The position numbers and the translations under genes were made by a program. The notes beneath the pieces are model-generated. The model ran no database searches. It was not told the origin of the DNA and saw nothing but the letters and a program-made list of their open reading frames with translations. Below, piece by piece: positions 10,076-20,673 of a stretch of DNA of 64,000 bases; within the stretch, counting starts at the first letter, position 1, and every line of letters begins with the position of its first letter. This DNA comes from Piezodorus guildinii. Its lineage: Eukaryota; Arthropoda; Insecta; Hemiptera; Pentatomidae. The stretch covers positions 197,710,299-197,774,298 of the forward strand of contig CM041292.1 of the NCBI GenBank assembly GCA_023052935.1, written 5' to 3'.

Positions 10076-10310
10076 TTATATAGCTGCATCGATAGCGCAC
10101 TCCGATATGGACCACTTTATAGACTTGGATCCCGAGGGAAGGGAATGGATACAGGACCGGTAGACTGTGACAGGAGTAATTACCAAGTTACTGTCACGGA
10201 GTAACTGGAACGTGTTGGATAATGAGCATCTCATTGGCCCCTGGCGCTTCGATCGGGAGGATTACTTCATTTGCAATGCACACATGGAGCCATATTTCTC
10301 TCCTTGATGG
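10076..10310 (+). other. Unclassified GC-richer block with near-open frame
   Basis: Clearly richer in G+C than its surroundings. One plus-strand frame stays open for about 77 codons with a single TAG: MDHFIDLDPEGREWIQDR, stop, then NWNVLDNEHLIGPWRFDRED. Amino-acid composition is protein-like, but I cannot name a family. It may be a decayed domesticated or transposon-derived segment. Confidence 0.25.
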
Positions 10311-10559
10311 AACATGCCACTTCACTCACTGTTAAATCGCCGGTTGAAATGGACGGTCAATCTATTAATTCCTGTGTTCCACGGCTTGTCGAACTATAAT
10401 ATGGACAGAAAAACATTCAAAAAAATATTTTTCTTACAAAAAATTAATCTTTGTTTTCAAATAATGTTTTATTCATTTACAATAAATATTTTGACAAAAT
10501 TTGTATTTGCCATTAGCAATAAAAATTGATTCAGTTAATAGTTGATTGATTGAATATCC

Positions 10560-10838
10560 AAGCTACTGCATTAAAAGTCTTCGGAATGGGTTGTAGGGAT
10601 TTGTGGTTGTTTCAAGTGTTTGGGATGAATTCATATTCAAAGTCAGTCTGTCGTTGAATTTTCTATAATGTTCTGTAGCAAAACTGTGAGCGTGTCAATA
10701 TCCTTGTGAAATGATTCGTTTGTCACATAGAATGGTGCATCCACGATTTTTAGTAAAATTTTAAATTTGTTCATTCATTTCTTGGATGTAGGAGGTTTAA
10801 GCAGAGCGCCATAGCTAAATCCCGTATCGAGATAAGGA
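10560..10838 (-). pseudogene. Jockey-clade retrotransposon, old C-terminal fragment
   Basis: Reverse-complement frames give SYGALLKPPTSKK, LKIVDAPFYVTNESFHKDID, EHYRKFNDRL and NPYNPFRRL. This is the recognisable Jockey C-terminal pattern (YG..LW....I..FQSK.LR...APWYV.N..LH.DL ... RRLKR). Frameshifts and stops are frequent. It is much more diverged than the Jockey-A copies and is probably a separate lineage. Confidence 0.6.
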
Positions 10839-10841
10839 TTA

Positions 10842-11470
10842 TATTCCATGCATTTTGTACCTTTTTATGATTTTCTCAAATACGGTTCGGGCGATTTTGA
10901 CTAAACTCTCTATATCGATTTAAAATTTAATGTGCTTTAATATCATATAGGTTTCATTCTGATTAAAATGGATTGACAGGGCTTAAATTCCGATATTTTA
11001 AATTTTCTTCCTCTAGAGTACCTTTAATTTTGTTGATTCTATAAAAATAACTATATTATCTTGTTACCACTGATAAAAAACAGGTAAACGTATAAATTGA
11101 ATAGATTCGATAACCAACTCAAGGAGAAAACTTAAAAAATATTTTTTTTCAATGCAATTTAGTTTTTTAACTTAAGAACAGTAATATACAAATATAATAT
11201 ACCGTTGGAAAGCTAAAGATTTCAGAAAAAATATTATCTCATACACACGCTTTTAAAAGTTAATAGATAGTAACAAAAAGCCGATAAAACTAAGTTATTA
11301 TTTTAGATAATAATATAATAGATTTTTTAATAAAACACATGTTTCTATAGAAATTCCACTTAATTAATGGTTTCACTCATTTTTATCTCTTACTGTATTT
11401 GACAATTCTGAAATCGATTCTAAAAACTGAAGTAAGTGGAAGTCGTGTGTTGCCAGCACCAGATTTTTTT
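10842..11470 (+). repeat. CTTTCAC repeat, 3' two-thirds (first unit of tandem duplication)
   Basis: Begins TTCCATGCATTTTGTACC and ends AAGTGGAAGTCGTGTGTTG then CCAGATTTTTTT. With the downstream spacer and SINE-1 it forms the first unit of a ~1.4 kb tandem duplication. Confidence 0.85.
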
Positions 11471-11674
11471 TCTAAATATAGTCTCAGGTATTGTGATTCT
11501 TCCGAAGTAGATAGCGGTATGTTGTGGAAATGCACTGTTAGATATTCACCATGGTTGAGACTTTCTTTGTTTCATTTATTTTTACTTTTCACCTTGTATT
11601 CCAACTAAATTAATCGTCATGGTAGTTTTGGGATATAAAAGAAAGACATTCATTTTTATCATTTAATGTATTTT
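11471..11674. repeat. Duplicated spacer, unit 1
   Basis: CTAAATATAGTCTCAGGTAT through TTTTTATCATTTAATGTATT. The same ~200 bp recurs at 12884-13064, minus a ~22-bp piece. Otherwise unclassified. Confidence 0.7.
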
Positions 11675-11977
11675 GGGGAGCACGTGGCTGAGTGGCAAGC
11701 GCATTAGTCTCTCATGCTAAAGGTTGTGAGTTCGAATCCTAGTCTCGGCGGGGCTTTTATAAATATGTAATAAATGGAGATTCACTCACAGCCTCTCCTT
11801 CGGGTATGTGAGTCCCGTCAGCCAAATCGTGGCCACTCACAAAATTAGGCGTAGGGAGTAATGACCATACACTACAAAATGCATCGAGAAACGTGAGTGT
11901 GATCTCCCATGAGATTAAACCGCGAGGCCCAGAGCCTACACGGCTTGTTGCGCCAATGTAAGAAGAAGAAGAATATA
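11675..11977 (+). mobile_element. SINE-1 (tRNA-derived), full-length
   Basis: The head reads GGGGAGCACGTGGCTGAGTGG (A box TGGCTGAGTGG) and GGTTGTGAGTTCGAATCC (B box GTTCGAATC), giving a cloverleaf-like 5' part resembling a Ser/Leu-type tRNA. A ~200-bp body with CAAATCGTGGCCACTCACAA follows, and an (AGA)n tail at 11961-11972. These are the parts of a polymerase III-driven SINE, not a functional tRNA gene. Confidence 0.88.
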
Positions 11978-11979
11978 TT

Positions 11980-12883
11980 ACTTTCACTTACTATGTATAG
12001 TAAGGGAAAGCATTGCGATCGTGAAAATTGTCGAATTCCAGTTTTCAACGGATAAACACGCTTTAGGGTCCCCTGAGTCCAAATAACCAAGTCCTGCAAA
12101 AAGGTGTGTGTGTGTGTGTGTGTTTGGTATCTCCGGGCGGTAACGGTAAGTCCTATGAAACTGAAATTTCATATTTAAAATTACTCTATACGCCCGAGAT
12201 GTTACATAATCTTTTTCGTCCAAATCAGCTAACTAGAAGAGCCACTTTATACCATGCATTTTGCACCTTTTTTCGATTTTCTTGAAAACGGTTCCGACGA
12301 TTTTTATTAAACTCGCTATATCGTTGTAAAATTCAACGGGCTTTTATATGATGTAGTTTTCATTCTGAATAAAATGGTCTGACAGGGCTTAAATGCTAAT
12401 ATGTTATATGTTTTTCCGGTAAAGTACCTTTAATTTCGTAGATTTTATAAAAATAAATATATTATCTTGTTACCACTGATGAAAAACAGCTTAATATCCA
12501 AGTTGAGCGAATTTGAAAAGCAACTAATGGAAAAAACTGAAAACATATTTTTTTAATGCAATTTTTGTTTTTGAACATATGAACAGTAATATACATGTAT
12601 GATATACCGTTGGAAAGCTAAAGATTTTAGAAAAAATATTATCTTATACTCAATATATTAAAAGTTAATAGAGAGTGATGAAAAGAAGATAAACCTAACT
12701 GATTATTTTAGATAATAATATAATAGATTTTTTAATAAAACACATGTTTTCATATAAATTTAATTTATTTAATTTTTTAATAGTTTCACGTATAGTATCT
12801 CTAACTGTATTTGACAATTCTTAAATCGATTCTAAAAACGGAAGTAAGTGAAAGTCGTGTGTTGCTAGCACCAGATTTTTTTT
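11980..12883 (+). repeat. CTTTCAC repeat, complete copy
   Basis: Both ends are present: ACTTTCACTTACTATGTATA with a small palindrome at the left, and AAGTAAGTGAAAGTCGTGTG then CCAGATTTTTTTT at the right, about 900 bp apart. A GT microsatellite (12105-12124) lies ~130 bp from the left end. No long ORF and no target duplication. Short frames that translate the GT tract as THTHTH arise here on the minus strand and are not genes. Confidence 0.88.
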
Positions 12884-13064
12884 CTAAATATAGTCTCAGA
12901 TATCGTGATTCTTGTGGAAATGCACTGTTAGATATTCACTATAGTTGAGACTTTCTTTGTTTCATTTATTTTTACTTTCCACCTTGTATTCCAACTAAAT
13001 TAATCGTCATGGTGGTTTTGGGATATAAAAGAAAGACATTCATTTTTATCATTTAATGTATTTT
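12884..13064. repeat. Duplicated spacer, unit 2
   Basis: Second copy of 11471-11674, lacking CGAAGTAGATAGCGGTATGT. Confidence 0.7.
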
Positions 13065-13317
13065 GGGGAGCCCGTGGCTGAGTGGCAAGCGTGTTAGTCT
13101 CTCATACTAAAGGTTGTGAGTTCGAATCCTAGTATCGGCGGGGCTTTTATAAATATGTAATAAATGGAGTTTCACTCACAGCCTCTTCTCCGGGTATGCG
13201 AGACCCGTCAGCCAAATCGTGGCCACTCACAAAATTAGGCGTAGGGAGTAATGACCATACACTACAAAAGACCTAGGGCCTACACGGCTTGTCGCGCCAC
13301 TGGAAAAAGAAGAAGAA
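13065..13317 (+). mobile_element. SINE-1, full-length head, short internal deletion
   Basis: Same head as the 11675 copy (GCCCGTGGCTGAGTGGCAAG, GTTCGAATCC), a body lacking ~45 bp before CCTAGGGCCTACACGG, and an (AGA)n tail. Its spacing from the 11675 copy (~1390 bp) defines the tandem duplication period. Confidence 0.86.
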
Positions 13318-14010
13318 TGTATTTTTATTTCCTAAAAGGAATCTACTGAATAGATAGTGAAGAAAATTTGCAGTGTACGTATATTTGGCTATGATGCCTT
13401 AGACGAGGCATCGTCCTTTAGTGGTTCGCTGGGTTCAGAACCGGAAATTTTTACTCAATTAATTACAGTTTACTTAATTTAAAACACTGTACATCATTAA
13501 ACTCATTACTCAAATAGTGAAGAAAAATGTTTATAAAGGAAAAGATTATTATTTTCTTTAATGGCATGGTCATAGTCCTGCTTTCTGTAATTTTTTTGAT
13601 GTTGAGAACATAAGTTTTTTGTTTATGAAAAAACGGCGGCAAAATTGATGAAATTAGAAGATTTCGAATGGATTGACCCAAAGTTAAACCGTTTTGATTT
13701 GATGCCTCTGGGTTCTCCTCGCATCTTTTGTTACTGGTTGTGAACGTGATTATCTCCATACGTCTGAACTTTGATTAATGCTGTACAGTTATGAGTGTTA
13801 ACATATTAGGCGTTAGTTACTCCGATAATACTAAATGAATGGTGTACTGCACTAGTGTACAGACGGATAAGCTAGTTTGGCCTAACACGTTACGCTGCGT
13901 TGCCCATTTTACCGCCACAGCACGCCAATTAGTTGGATCACCGAGATCACTAACCGTGTGATATCAAATCGGATCGTTCATTACTGATAGACCACTCAGC
14001 TCATATAAAG
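13318..14010. other. Spacer, no gene supported
   Basis: A 98-codon minus frame at 13759-13463 has no recognised domain. A stretch at 13850-13970 is GC-richer (TTGGATCACCGAGATCACTA) but unassigned. Confidence 0.3.
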
Positions 14011-14290
14011 TTTCGTTCGTCCAGATTGGCCTTATGATTGAAATGTAAATTAGTCTTTTGTAGTAAAGAGAAAGATTAGAGCGTCTGTCGAGTAAATGTT
14101 GAAGTAACCGAAATCGGCGAGCAGTTTCTTGTCTTTTCAGTCTTGTATGCGGATTCCATGTAAGACGTTTGTCAAGCAGGAGGCCTAAATAACGGATCTG
14201 TTCAACGGGGACAAGCGGAATATCATTAAAGGACACTGTAGGGCAGGATGTCATAGGTTTACGACGAAAAGGTATATATAGATTCGATTT
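14011..14290 (-). pseudogene. Jockey-A ORF2 fragment (RT C-terminal)
   Basis: The frame 14254-14016 encodes MTSCPTVSFNDIPLVPVEQ, YLGLLLDKRLTWNPHTRLKR and RLIYISIIRPIWT, collinear with the long Jockey-A copies. Similarity stops abruptly after RPIWT, and upstream after the KPMTSCP region. It is an internal fragment without a 3' UTR, so truncated at both sides. Confidence 0.88.
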
Positions 14291-14629
14291 GTGATGTAGA
14301 GAAATATTTTATGTCCGCCAATTTATGTCAGCTTTGATAAGAAATGGAAAATGATTGGTTGGTTCCACGACATTTACATTGAAAAGGTGAGATCTTCAAA
14401 TCACTTGAGTAAATACTGAGAGTTATTGGAATAAGAAGAAATTTTCCAATAAGGGTGTAACAGGTGTCAAACTGTTTCATCTTAAAATACATTGACTGAT
14501 ATTTTGCCACATCATTTTGTTGTCTTATACAATATCTATATTTTCGAATGAGATAAAGTAATCATTGACCGTGTATTTATTAAGTTTTTGCGAGTAATTT
14601 TTTCATTTTATTATTCATTTTTCATTTCT
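14291..14629. other. Spacer, nothing recognised
   Basis: No shared repeat or convincing frame seen. Confidence 0.3.
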
Positions 14630-14718
14630 ACTTTCACTTACAATATATAGTAAGGGAAAATATTGCGATCGTGAAAATGTTCGAACTCCAGTTTTCAACG
14701 GAAATAAGATAAAGGCAC

Positions 14719-15111
14719 CAATTGAGACGTTGATTTCCAAAAGGTACTATATCCATTCTCGGAAATTTTACAGTAAGCGCGAAAATCTCTCATAACTATA
14801 TTATTAAACCAACTAATTTGGGTCTTTTTGCCCTAAAATTTAGAATTATTTCTTTACTATAATAATAACATCATATTAAAGTTATGAAATGATTTTTTTA
14901 GAATGATTTGGAAGGAAAACAAATGCGTAATTAGTACTTTTTAGAAAATGACCGCATTTCTAAACCGCGTTTTTTAAGGACTTGAGAATTCATTAGATAA
15001 CATAAAATAGAATATTTAGATAAAACTAAATGATGAGAATACAAATATGTAAAAAAATTAATTTCGTAAAAAATGTCCTTTAGCACCTTTTGGAAATCAA
15101 CGTCTCAATTG
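14719..15111. mobile_element. MITE-like element with perfect 27-bp TIRs
   Basis: CAATTGAGACGTTGATTTCC continues to 14745 and is matched base for base by the reverse complement of 15085-15111. The 393-bp unit has no coding capacity. No target duplication is evident outside the repeats. Confidence 0.75.
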
Positions 15112-15495
15112 CTGACACTACCCCAATTACTGACACATGGTCATTCTAGCTTGAAAATAAAGAGTTTCAGGCTACCTATTAATTTGAAATCGGTGTCAAA
15201 TAAAATCCACAGTAATTTCGGACAGATTTTCGACGTGATCAAGTAACCATTGATGATAATGTGTGCAGAAATGAAGTTTTATCATCAGGCTCTCTTCCGC
15301 TGTCGATCGTTAAGGTTTTTGCCAAAGAGGTGTGTCTCAATTTCATCTATTATAACCACTTCTTCTTTGTTTCTACTTTTTTTTTATGATATATTGCTTC
15401 ATTGGGAAATAATACAATATGCCACTATCTTGGGCAATAAGTATTAGAGCTAAAAGAAGTCGTTCATTCCATATGTACAGAGCAAAAAAAAAAAA

Positions 15496-15576
<81 letters not shown>
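15496..15576. repeat. TA dinucleotide microsatellite
   Basis: About 80 bp of TA with two interruptions, preceded by an A-tract. Confidence 0.97.
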
Positions 15577-15579
<3 letters not shown>

Positions 15580-15903
15580 GTTAACCTAAATAACAAATAG
15601 GAAACAAAAAAAAGTTATAATAAAATAAAATAATTATAATCATAGCCACATTCATACCTATCTACAAGATTATTATTTCTTTTATTTATTTATTTTTTTT
15701 TTATCAAATACGAACAGACGATTTCTGTGTAAATTACTAATAAAAAAATTACTTTTATGGTGTTAGGATTTGGGTACCCGAAAACATGACTTTACAAAAT
15801 TCACTTTCACTTATTTTTATCTCTTACTGTATTTGAAAATTCTTTGATCGATTCTAAAAACGGAGGTAAGTGAAAGTCGTGTGTTGCCCGTACCAGATTT
15901 TTA

Positions 15904-16515
15904 TATCTTAGATATTATAAACTAATATTGTGGAAGTTTTATCAAATTTTATTTTTTATTTTATACAAAAACTTTATTTAGTTAGAAAAAATGATCCTAG
16001 TGTATTTCAAATTACATCTATGATATTGCCGCAATAGATGCCATCTAGAAAATTAATATTCAGAACTTTAGTTTCCAGTTAACGTGGTACAAACTTAAAG
16101 GGCAAGTTTCTCAATTTTGCTGCTTGGTCGAAATTTGTTTGAAGGCACTGTTTCTCTTGTTACTCAGTTTTCTAATTTCATTTTTCATCCTCCTTTGTTT
16201 CTTTCCCTTTACAATTCATTAATGGCTGTTTCCACATGCCCTACTTTTTTAATACAAATGGTATTATTGTTTCATTAGCGACAGTTTCATTTTTTTTTTT
16301 TTTTTGTGTCCGGAATCGCTATTCTTTATCGTAATTGTGTTGCAGGTTGTTTTACTTTTGAGGTAGACTAACTTGACCCAGTCTTTGAATTCTCGTCATT
16401 TTTAATAATTCAATTGCTTCCCTTTTTATATTTCATTTTTATATTTTCTGGTTGTATTGATTCATTTTCCTAGATTTAATAAACATTTAAGGTTTCTGTT
16501 TGTTTGTTTGTTTAT
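15904..16515. other. T-rich spacer, no gene seen
   Basis: Long pyrimidine-rich stretch with homopolymer T at 16291-16305. No family matched. Confidence 0.3.
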
Positions 16516-16516
16516 T

Positions 16517-16767
16517 TATTTAACGTCACTTTATGCTACTATGGGAGTCCTAAATTTTGCTTATCCAGATTTTATTAGGATAGGGATCTTTAACGAGTAC
16601 CTGACATCGCACAGGCTCGGGACCACCTTTTAACGTCCTCTCCGAAGGACGGCGTAACTAAGGATTTTTTACTCCCACTAAAAATTCCTAGGACCACCTG
16701 CGGGTTTGAACCCGTGACCTTTAGCATGGGAGGCTGTTACGCTAGCCACCCAGCTACAAGTGATCCC
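16517..16767 (-). mobile_element. SINE-3 (tRNA-derived), minus copy
   Basis: The reverse complement begins GGGATCACTTGTAGCTGGGT, with A-box-like TAGCTGGGTGGCTAGCGTAA and B-box CACGGGTTTGAACCCG, then the body AGGTGGTCCTAGGAATTTTT, GCCGTCCTTCGGAGAGGACG and AAAGATCCCTATCC. The same order occurs at 63808-64000 and partly at 55838-55945. Confidence 0.85.
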
Positions 16768-17085
16768 ATTTAAGGTTTCTTAAATTTATATTCTGAGTAT
16801 GTATTTTGATATATCTTTTTATTATTTTTATTTTATTTTGTTAGTGCAATTGGTAAATCTAGCTGAGAAAAAAACAGACTTACGAAAGTGAATCAACACG
16901 TTTAGGATAGGTAAATACCTGGGGGGCTACTGTAATATTTTTAAAAATATTGACTGAGTAAAATTATTGTATCTCTTAATTTTATACAACTATTTAATAT
17001 TCTCGAAAAGAGATTTCACATTGTCTCAATTAATTACAGTCATTTTAAGTATATGAGTATATTATTATTTCAAAGTAAATAAACT
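16768..17085. other. Spacer, nothing recognised
   Basis: AT-rich, no repeat or coding signal recognised. Confidence 0.3.
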
Positions 17086-17585
17086 GCCGACTAAATTTCA
17101 AATAGAAAATTCACACTTCAAGATATCCAGAAACATCGTATACTTGGGTATGAAACTTGATAGGCATTTAAAATTTAACTACCTTATCATTTTGAAATTG
17201 TCAAAAGTTAGACAAAAAACATATAAATTTAACCATCTCTTAAAACTCCTAATTTAAGTTTTAGACTTAAACTACTAATTTACAAAAGTGTGATCAGACC
17301 GTCACTATTATACGGAGCACCATCACTAATCCATTCTTCAGATAACTCAAAAAAGAAACTACAGCAATTCCAAAATGGCATTTTAAAGAAGATTGCAAGA
17401 ACTACCTTTGAAAAAGAAAAGGCAGAAAGGCTTCATTTACTATTTAATATTCCTAAAGTGAGTGAATTCCTAGATAAAAGAAGACATAACTTTTATAATT
17501 CCTTAGAAGTTCTTCCAAACCAGGTTTTTAGTAGGCTTAAGATTCCGCCAGCTCCTCAGAGGTGGCAACATAGTGTAAGCTAGAG
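17086..17585 (+). pseudogene. Non-LTR retrotransposon, RT C-terminal relict (Jockey-group)
   Basis: Frames give YLGMKLDRHLKFNYLI, then (frameshift) LIYKSVIRPSLLYGAPSLIH, KLQQFQNGILKKIART, and a 97-codon stretch ending at 17583. The YLG-(K/H)LDRxL-W and (V/I)IRPxLLYGAP patterns are those of the region after the RT palm in Jockey-like ORF2 proteins. It belongs to neither Jockey-A nor Jockey-B and has no other copy in the window. 5'-truncated and frameshifted. Confidence 0.65.
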
Positions 17586-17914
17586 TTTAAGATTAGCCTA
17601 AGTCTGGAAGTATCAAGATTGAAGTGATCCCCATCACCAAGAGGAATAGCAAATCAGTGATAGCACAAAATCATAATCTCTAAAATAAATATCCTTAAAA
17701 TGTATCTAGATACAGTAAAAGGAAATTATTCAGAAAATATTTTAGCAAAACATGCTACTAAATTGGGGTTAAGAAAAAAAAAAATACGAGTATATATGTA
17801 AAAATTCATTTTTTTTTTCTTTCTTTTTTCTGTGTTATAATCAATAACAGTAGGATTATAAAACTGATTCTAAAACTCTTAACAATTTTGTCTCTATCGT
17901 TGAAAATAACGGAG

Positions 17915-17989
<75 letters not shown>

Positions 17990-18205
17990 AGATTTCAATT
18001 TTTTTTTTTTTTTTGAACAGCCCTTTACTATTTAATATTTTTTTTGTTTTGGTCAAAAATTTTCATTATTGGAACTAATAAACCAACAGTAAAAATGCAA
18101 CGTTTTTCATGTTAAATCCGCACAAATCATGGATAAGAACGAGTTCTAATTTGCTTAAGTATCTTCTCTTCTATATAAATTTAGTATTTTTCTTCCCCCG
18201 ATTAT
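17586..18205. other. Spacer with TA microsatellite
   Basis: Contains a ~69-bp TA tract (17917-17985) and a T tract (17999-18014). The ORF running through it in the reverse direction (repeated IY) is an artefact of the microsatellite. Confidence 0.6.
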
Positions 18206-18206
18206 T

Positions 18207-18702
18207 ACTTTCACTTACCTAAATATGAAATATATAGTAAGAGAAAGTATCACGATCGTGAAAATTTACGGATTCCAGTTTTTAAGGGAAAAACGCGTTT
18301 TAGGGTCTCCTGAGTCGAAATGACCAAGTCCCGCAAAAAGGTTTGTGTGTGGTAAACCCCGCGCGGAAACGAAAATTCCGATGAAACTGAAATTTTATAT
18401 TTAAGACAAATATATGCCCGAGATGTTACAAAAACTTGTTCACCAAAATCCACTAACCAGAAGAGGCAGTTTAAACCATGCATTTTGCATCTTTTTACGA
18501 TTTTCTCAAAAATTTTGGAGAGAATTGGAGTAAACTAGCTATACCGATGTAAAATTTGATGATATTTAATATCATGTAGGTTTCCTTCTGATTGAAATAG
18601 TCTGAAAGAGTTTAAAAAAATAGTTTAAATTTTCTTCCTCTGAAGTACCCTTAATTTGTAAATTTGTAAGGGAAAGTCGCGTGTTGTCCGCATCAGATTT
18701 TT
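18207..18702 (+). repeat. CTTTCAC repeat, internally deleted copy
   Basis: Left end ACTTTCACTTACCTAAATAT, body to TTCTTCCTCTGAAGTACCC, then a jump to the right end GGGAAAGTCGCGTGTTGTCC ... CATCAGATTTTT. About 400 bp of interior is missing. Confidence 0.82.
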
Positions 18703-18988
18703 CTATTATTTAGTGCTGTCTATTATTTGATAAATCATTTTTTTTAAACACAATTAAAACTTTCTTAAATCAAAAAAATATAAAGAGAGCTCTTGAATTG
18801 GTTTTAACAACTGACGCAAGTGAAAGTTGTGTGTTGTGCGCCCCAGATTTTTAAATAAGTAAGAGAACATCGAGGTATTATTCAGCCTTAAACTCCACTT
18901 CATCGGCGCCTAAACGTTATTGATGTTCTCATATTGTATACGCGTTTCTCTTATTAATTCCTTGTGAGAGACGAAGCGGTGGCCGACC
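18655..18988 (+). repeat. Segment duplicated in inverted orientation at 25611-25920
   Basis: Holds a CTTTCAC-type right end, ~90 bp of spacer, a second right end (GCAAGTGAAAGTTGTGTGTT), and a ~140-bp block with ACTTCATCGGCGCCTAAACG, GTATACGCGTTTCTCTTATT and GAGACGAAGCGGTGGCCGAC. The entire order recurs reversed near 25.6-25.9 kb. Confidence 0.82.
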
Positions 18989-18999
18989 CTTTCGTTTCA

Positions 19000-19335
19000 T
19001 TCGGAATGAAATAGTCTGGCAGGGTTTAAATGCCGATATTTTAAATTTTATTTAACTAAAGCACCTTTAATTGAATAGATTTCAAAAAATTATTCACATC
19101 AACTTGTCAGCATTGATAAATAACACCTAAATCTGAAAGCTGGGTTTCGAATTTGATAAACAACTAAAGGAGAAAAGGGAAAGGAAGCAGGGCCCTTAGC
19201 ATATTTTAAGTGCTGCCCTCTTGCAGACAGCGTCATTATCAAGAGCACAACTCCATCTAGTGGCAGCCAGAGGCAAGGAACTCCCTTCTAAACATTTCAG
19301 ACAGTGGCGAGGTAAGTGAAAGTCGTGTGATGTCC
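19000..19335 (+). repeat. CTTTCAC repeat, partial copy with foreign interior
   Basis: Starts inside the body (ATAGTCTGGCAGGGTTTAAA), continues to AACTAAAGGAGAAAAGGGAA, then has ~120 bp of non-family, GC-richer sequence (CTGCCCTCTTGCAGACAGCG) and ends GGTAAGTGAAAGTCGTGTGA. Confidence 0.7.
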
Positions 19336-20235
19336 TGCAGCCTCAAGAAGGCTTAAGGTGCGCCGTCCGTTACCCTGTTAATACAGTGCTATTTCCCTAA
19401 TAAATCTTACCAACATGTAAAGATTTATCAGTTCACACAGTTTGGGATATGAAATAAAATCATTGCCAAAGTGGTAAAATCCTAGTTACCAGTGAAATAT
19501 TTCGATTCGTATCCTTTTTAAAGGAGAATCAAGTCAAAAATGGTGGTTCTCTTCCAATTTGGATCGTATTCTTGTTACAATTCAAGTCAATTGTTAAGAA
19601 TCCTTTCAACGATAATGACTAATTTAACTTAAAATTAAAAAAATAATTAAAATAGTCCTTATATGAAAATCGGACTTATCCCTCGAAATATTAAAATTAG
19701 TTCTTTTCGTGCTTTCTCTTCACAACTACCTATCACATGACTGACAGTTTCATCTCTCTTCTTACAAAATCATGTGAGTAAAATGGTACTTCCTTTTATA
19801 CATATAGATTAATGCATTTATAATTTATTTGACTATTGGGCTCATATAAATAAAATTCATCATAATTTAAATAACCATGGATTTATTTAATAGATTATGT
19901 TGGAAAATTGAAAAGCATGAAGTTTGATTCATCTAATAAAAACTAGGACTTCTCTTGAAAGAAGTGAAGTAAACTATAAGGGCTTCATAACTACTTGACC
20001 AGTAAAAAGTGGGCGAGCCACTAAAGAGCTCTTATTTTATTTATTGAGGTCGTGTATTCATAAGATTCAGTCAGTATAAATGCTGTTCTCTGTCCCTCTT
20101 AATGTCGATTTTTCCTTATTTAAAATAAATAAAAATGGGTTGGAAAAAAAAAAAAAAAAAACAACTTATTTAACCAAAGTTAACTAATATAAGCTAACAC
20201 AGGTAAGTAAAAGTAAAAATTACCAAAAGGAATTA
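19336..20235. other. Spacer, no gene seen
   Basis: Mixed AT-rich sequence with an A17 tract near 20145. No family recognised, no frame worth listing. Confidence 0.3.
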
Positions 20236-20345
20236 GTCTGGGTAGCGATCAGTGAATGAAACAATTGAGTAGTTTCAACCGTTTATTTTCTGCAAACGTT
20301 TCGACCACCATTGTGGGCCATCGTCAGGGCTAAAAAGACACAAAA
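20236..20345 (-). mobile_element. Penelope-like fragment with hammerhead-like core
   Basis: A ~110-bp remnant around hammerhead motif 4. It directly precedes a Jockey-A tail at 20384. No protein-coding part is present. Confidence 0.45.
20291..20331 (-). ncRNA. Hammerhead ribozyme-like motif 4
   Basis: On the minus strand: AGCC, CTGACGA, T, a GGCC / GGTC helix II with one G-U pair, GAAAC, GTT, TGC. Core residues fit CUGANGA/GAAA. Helix I is weakened by a C-T mismatch, and GTT is a less favoured cleavage triplet. Confidence 0.5.
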
Positions 20346-20383
20346 GAGATACATTTAAAATAAGATTCAATATACTATTTTCC

Positions 20384-20570
20384 CAGATAACCCTCCAAGG
20401 CGACTGAAAATAAGGTGGCCTCGGGACCTACTGAATTAAAATAGTTAGTGAAGTGACCACTAGGTAGTTCTTTCTCAAGACATTTTTTTTTTTTTTTGTC
20501 ATTCCTCATATTTACTTATTGGGTTCTTTAATACAGTTGTAAATTACTATGAATAAATAAAAAAATAAAA
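20384..20570 (+). mobile_element. Jockey-A retrotransposon, 3' end only
   Basis: DNPPRRLKIRWPRDLLN ends at the TAA at 20438-20440. The 3' UTR with the degraded stem-loop (GACCACTAGGTAG), TTAATACAGTTGTAAATTAC and an A-rich AATAAATAAAAAAAT end follows. Closest to the plus copy at 35.4-40.6 kb. Confidence 0.87.
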
Positions 20571-20673
20571 TAAAAAAATACTATTTTAAAAACTATTGAT
20601 TGAATGTCAATATTATCACATAAAAGGAACTAGATGAGTAAAGAAATCGATTAATTAAATTACAATAAAAAAA

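Larger units (their letters stand above)
14630..15903 (+). repeat. CTTTCAC repeat ends with replaced interior
   Basis: The left end (ACTTTCACTTACAATATATA through GTTTTCAACGGAAATA, 14630-14706) and the right end (CTTACTGTATTTGAAAATTC ... GTAAGTGAAAGTCGTGTG, 15800-15903) are recognisable. The ~1.1 kb between them is not family sequence: it holds a MITE-like hairpin (14719-15111), an unassigned part and a TA microsatellite. It may be one copy with insertions or two fragments. Confidence 0.65.

Noticed and set aside
11675..11760. Possible functional tRNA genes at the SINE heads (also 13065, 57682, 16767, 63808)
   Set aside because: A and B boxes are good, but acceptor stems do not close as in real tRNAs and each head continues into a conserved SINE body, repeated several times.
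12105..12223. Minus-strand ORFs with THTHTH stretches in CTTTCAC repeats
   Set aside because: Translation of the GT microsatellite and a non-coding repeat; the same frame is broken in other copies.
15280..15300. CTGATGA on the minus strand as another hammerhead core
   Set aside because: No helix II and no GAAAC at the required distance.
17917..17985. ORF with repeated IY residues
   Set aside because: Produced by a TA microsatellite.
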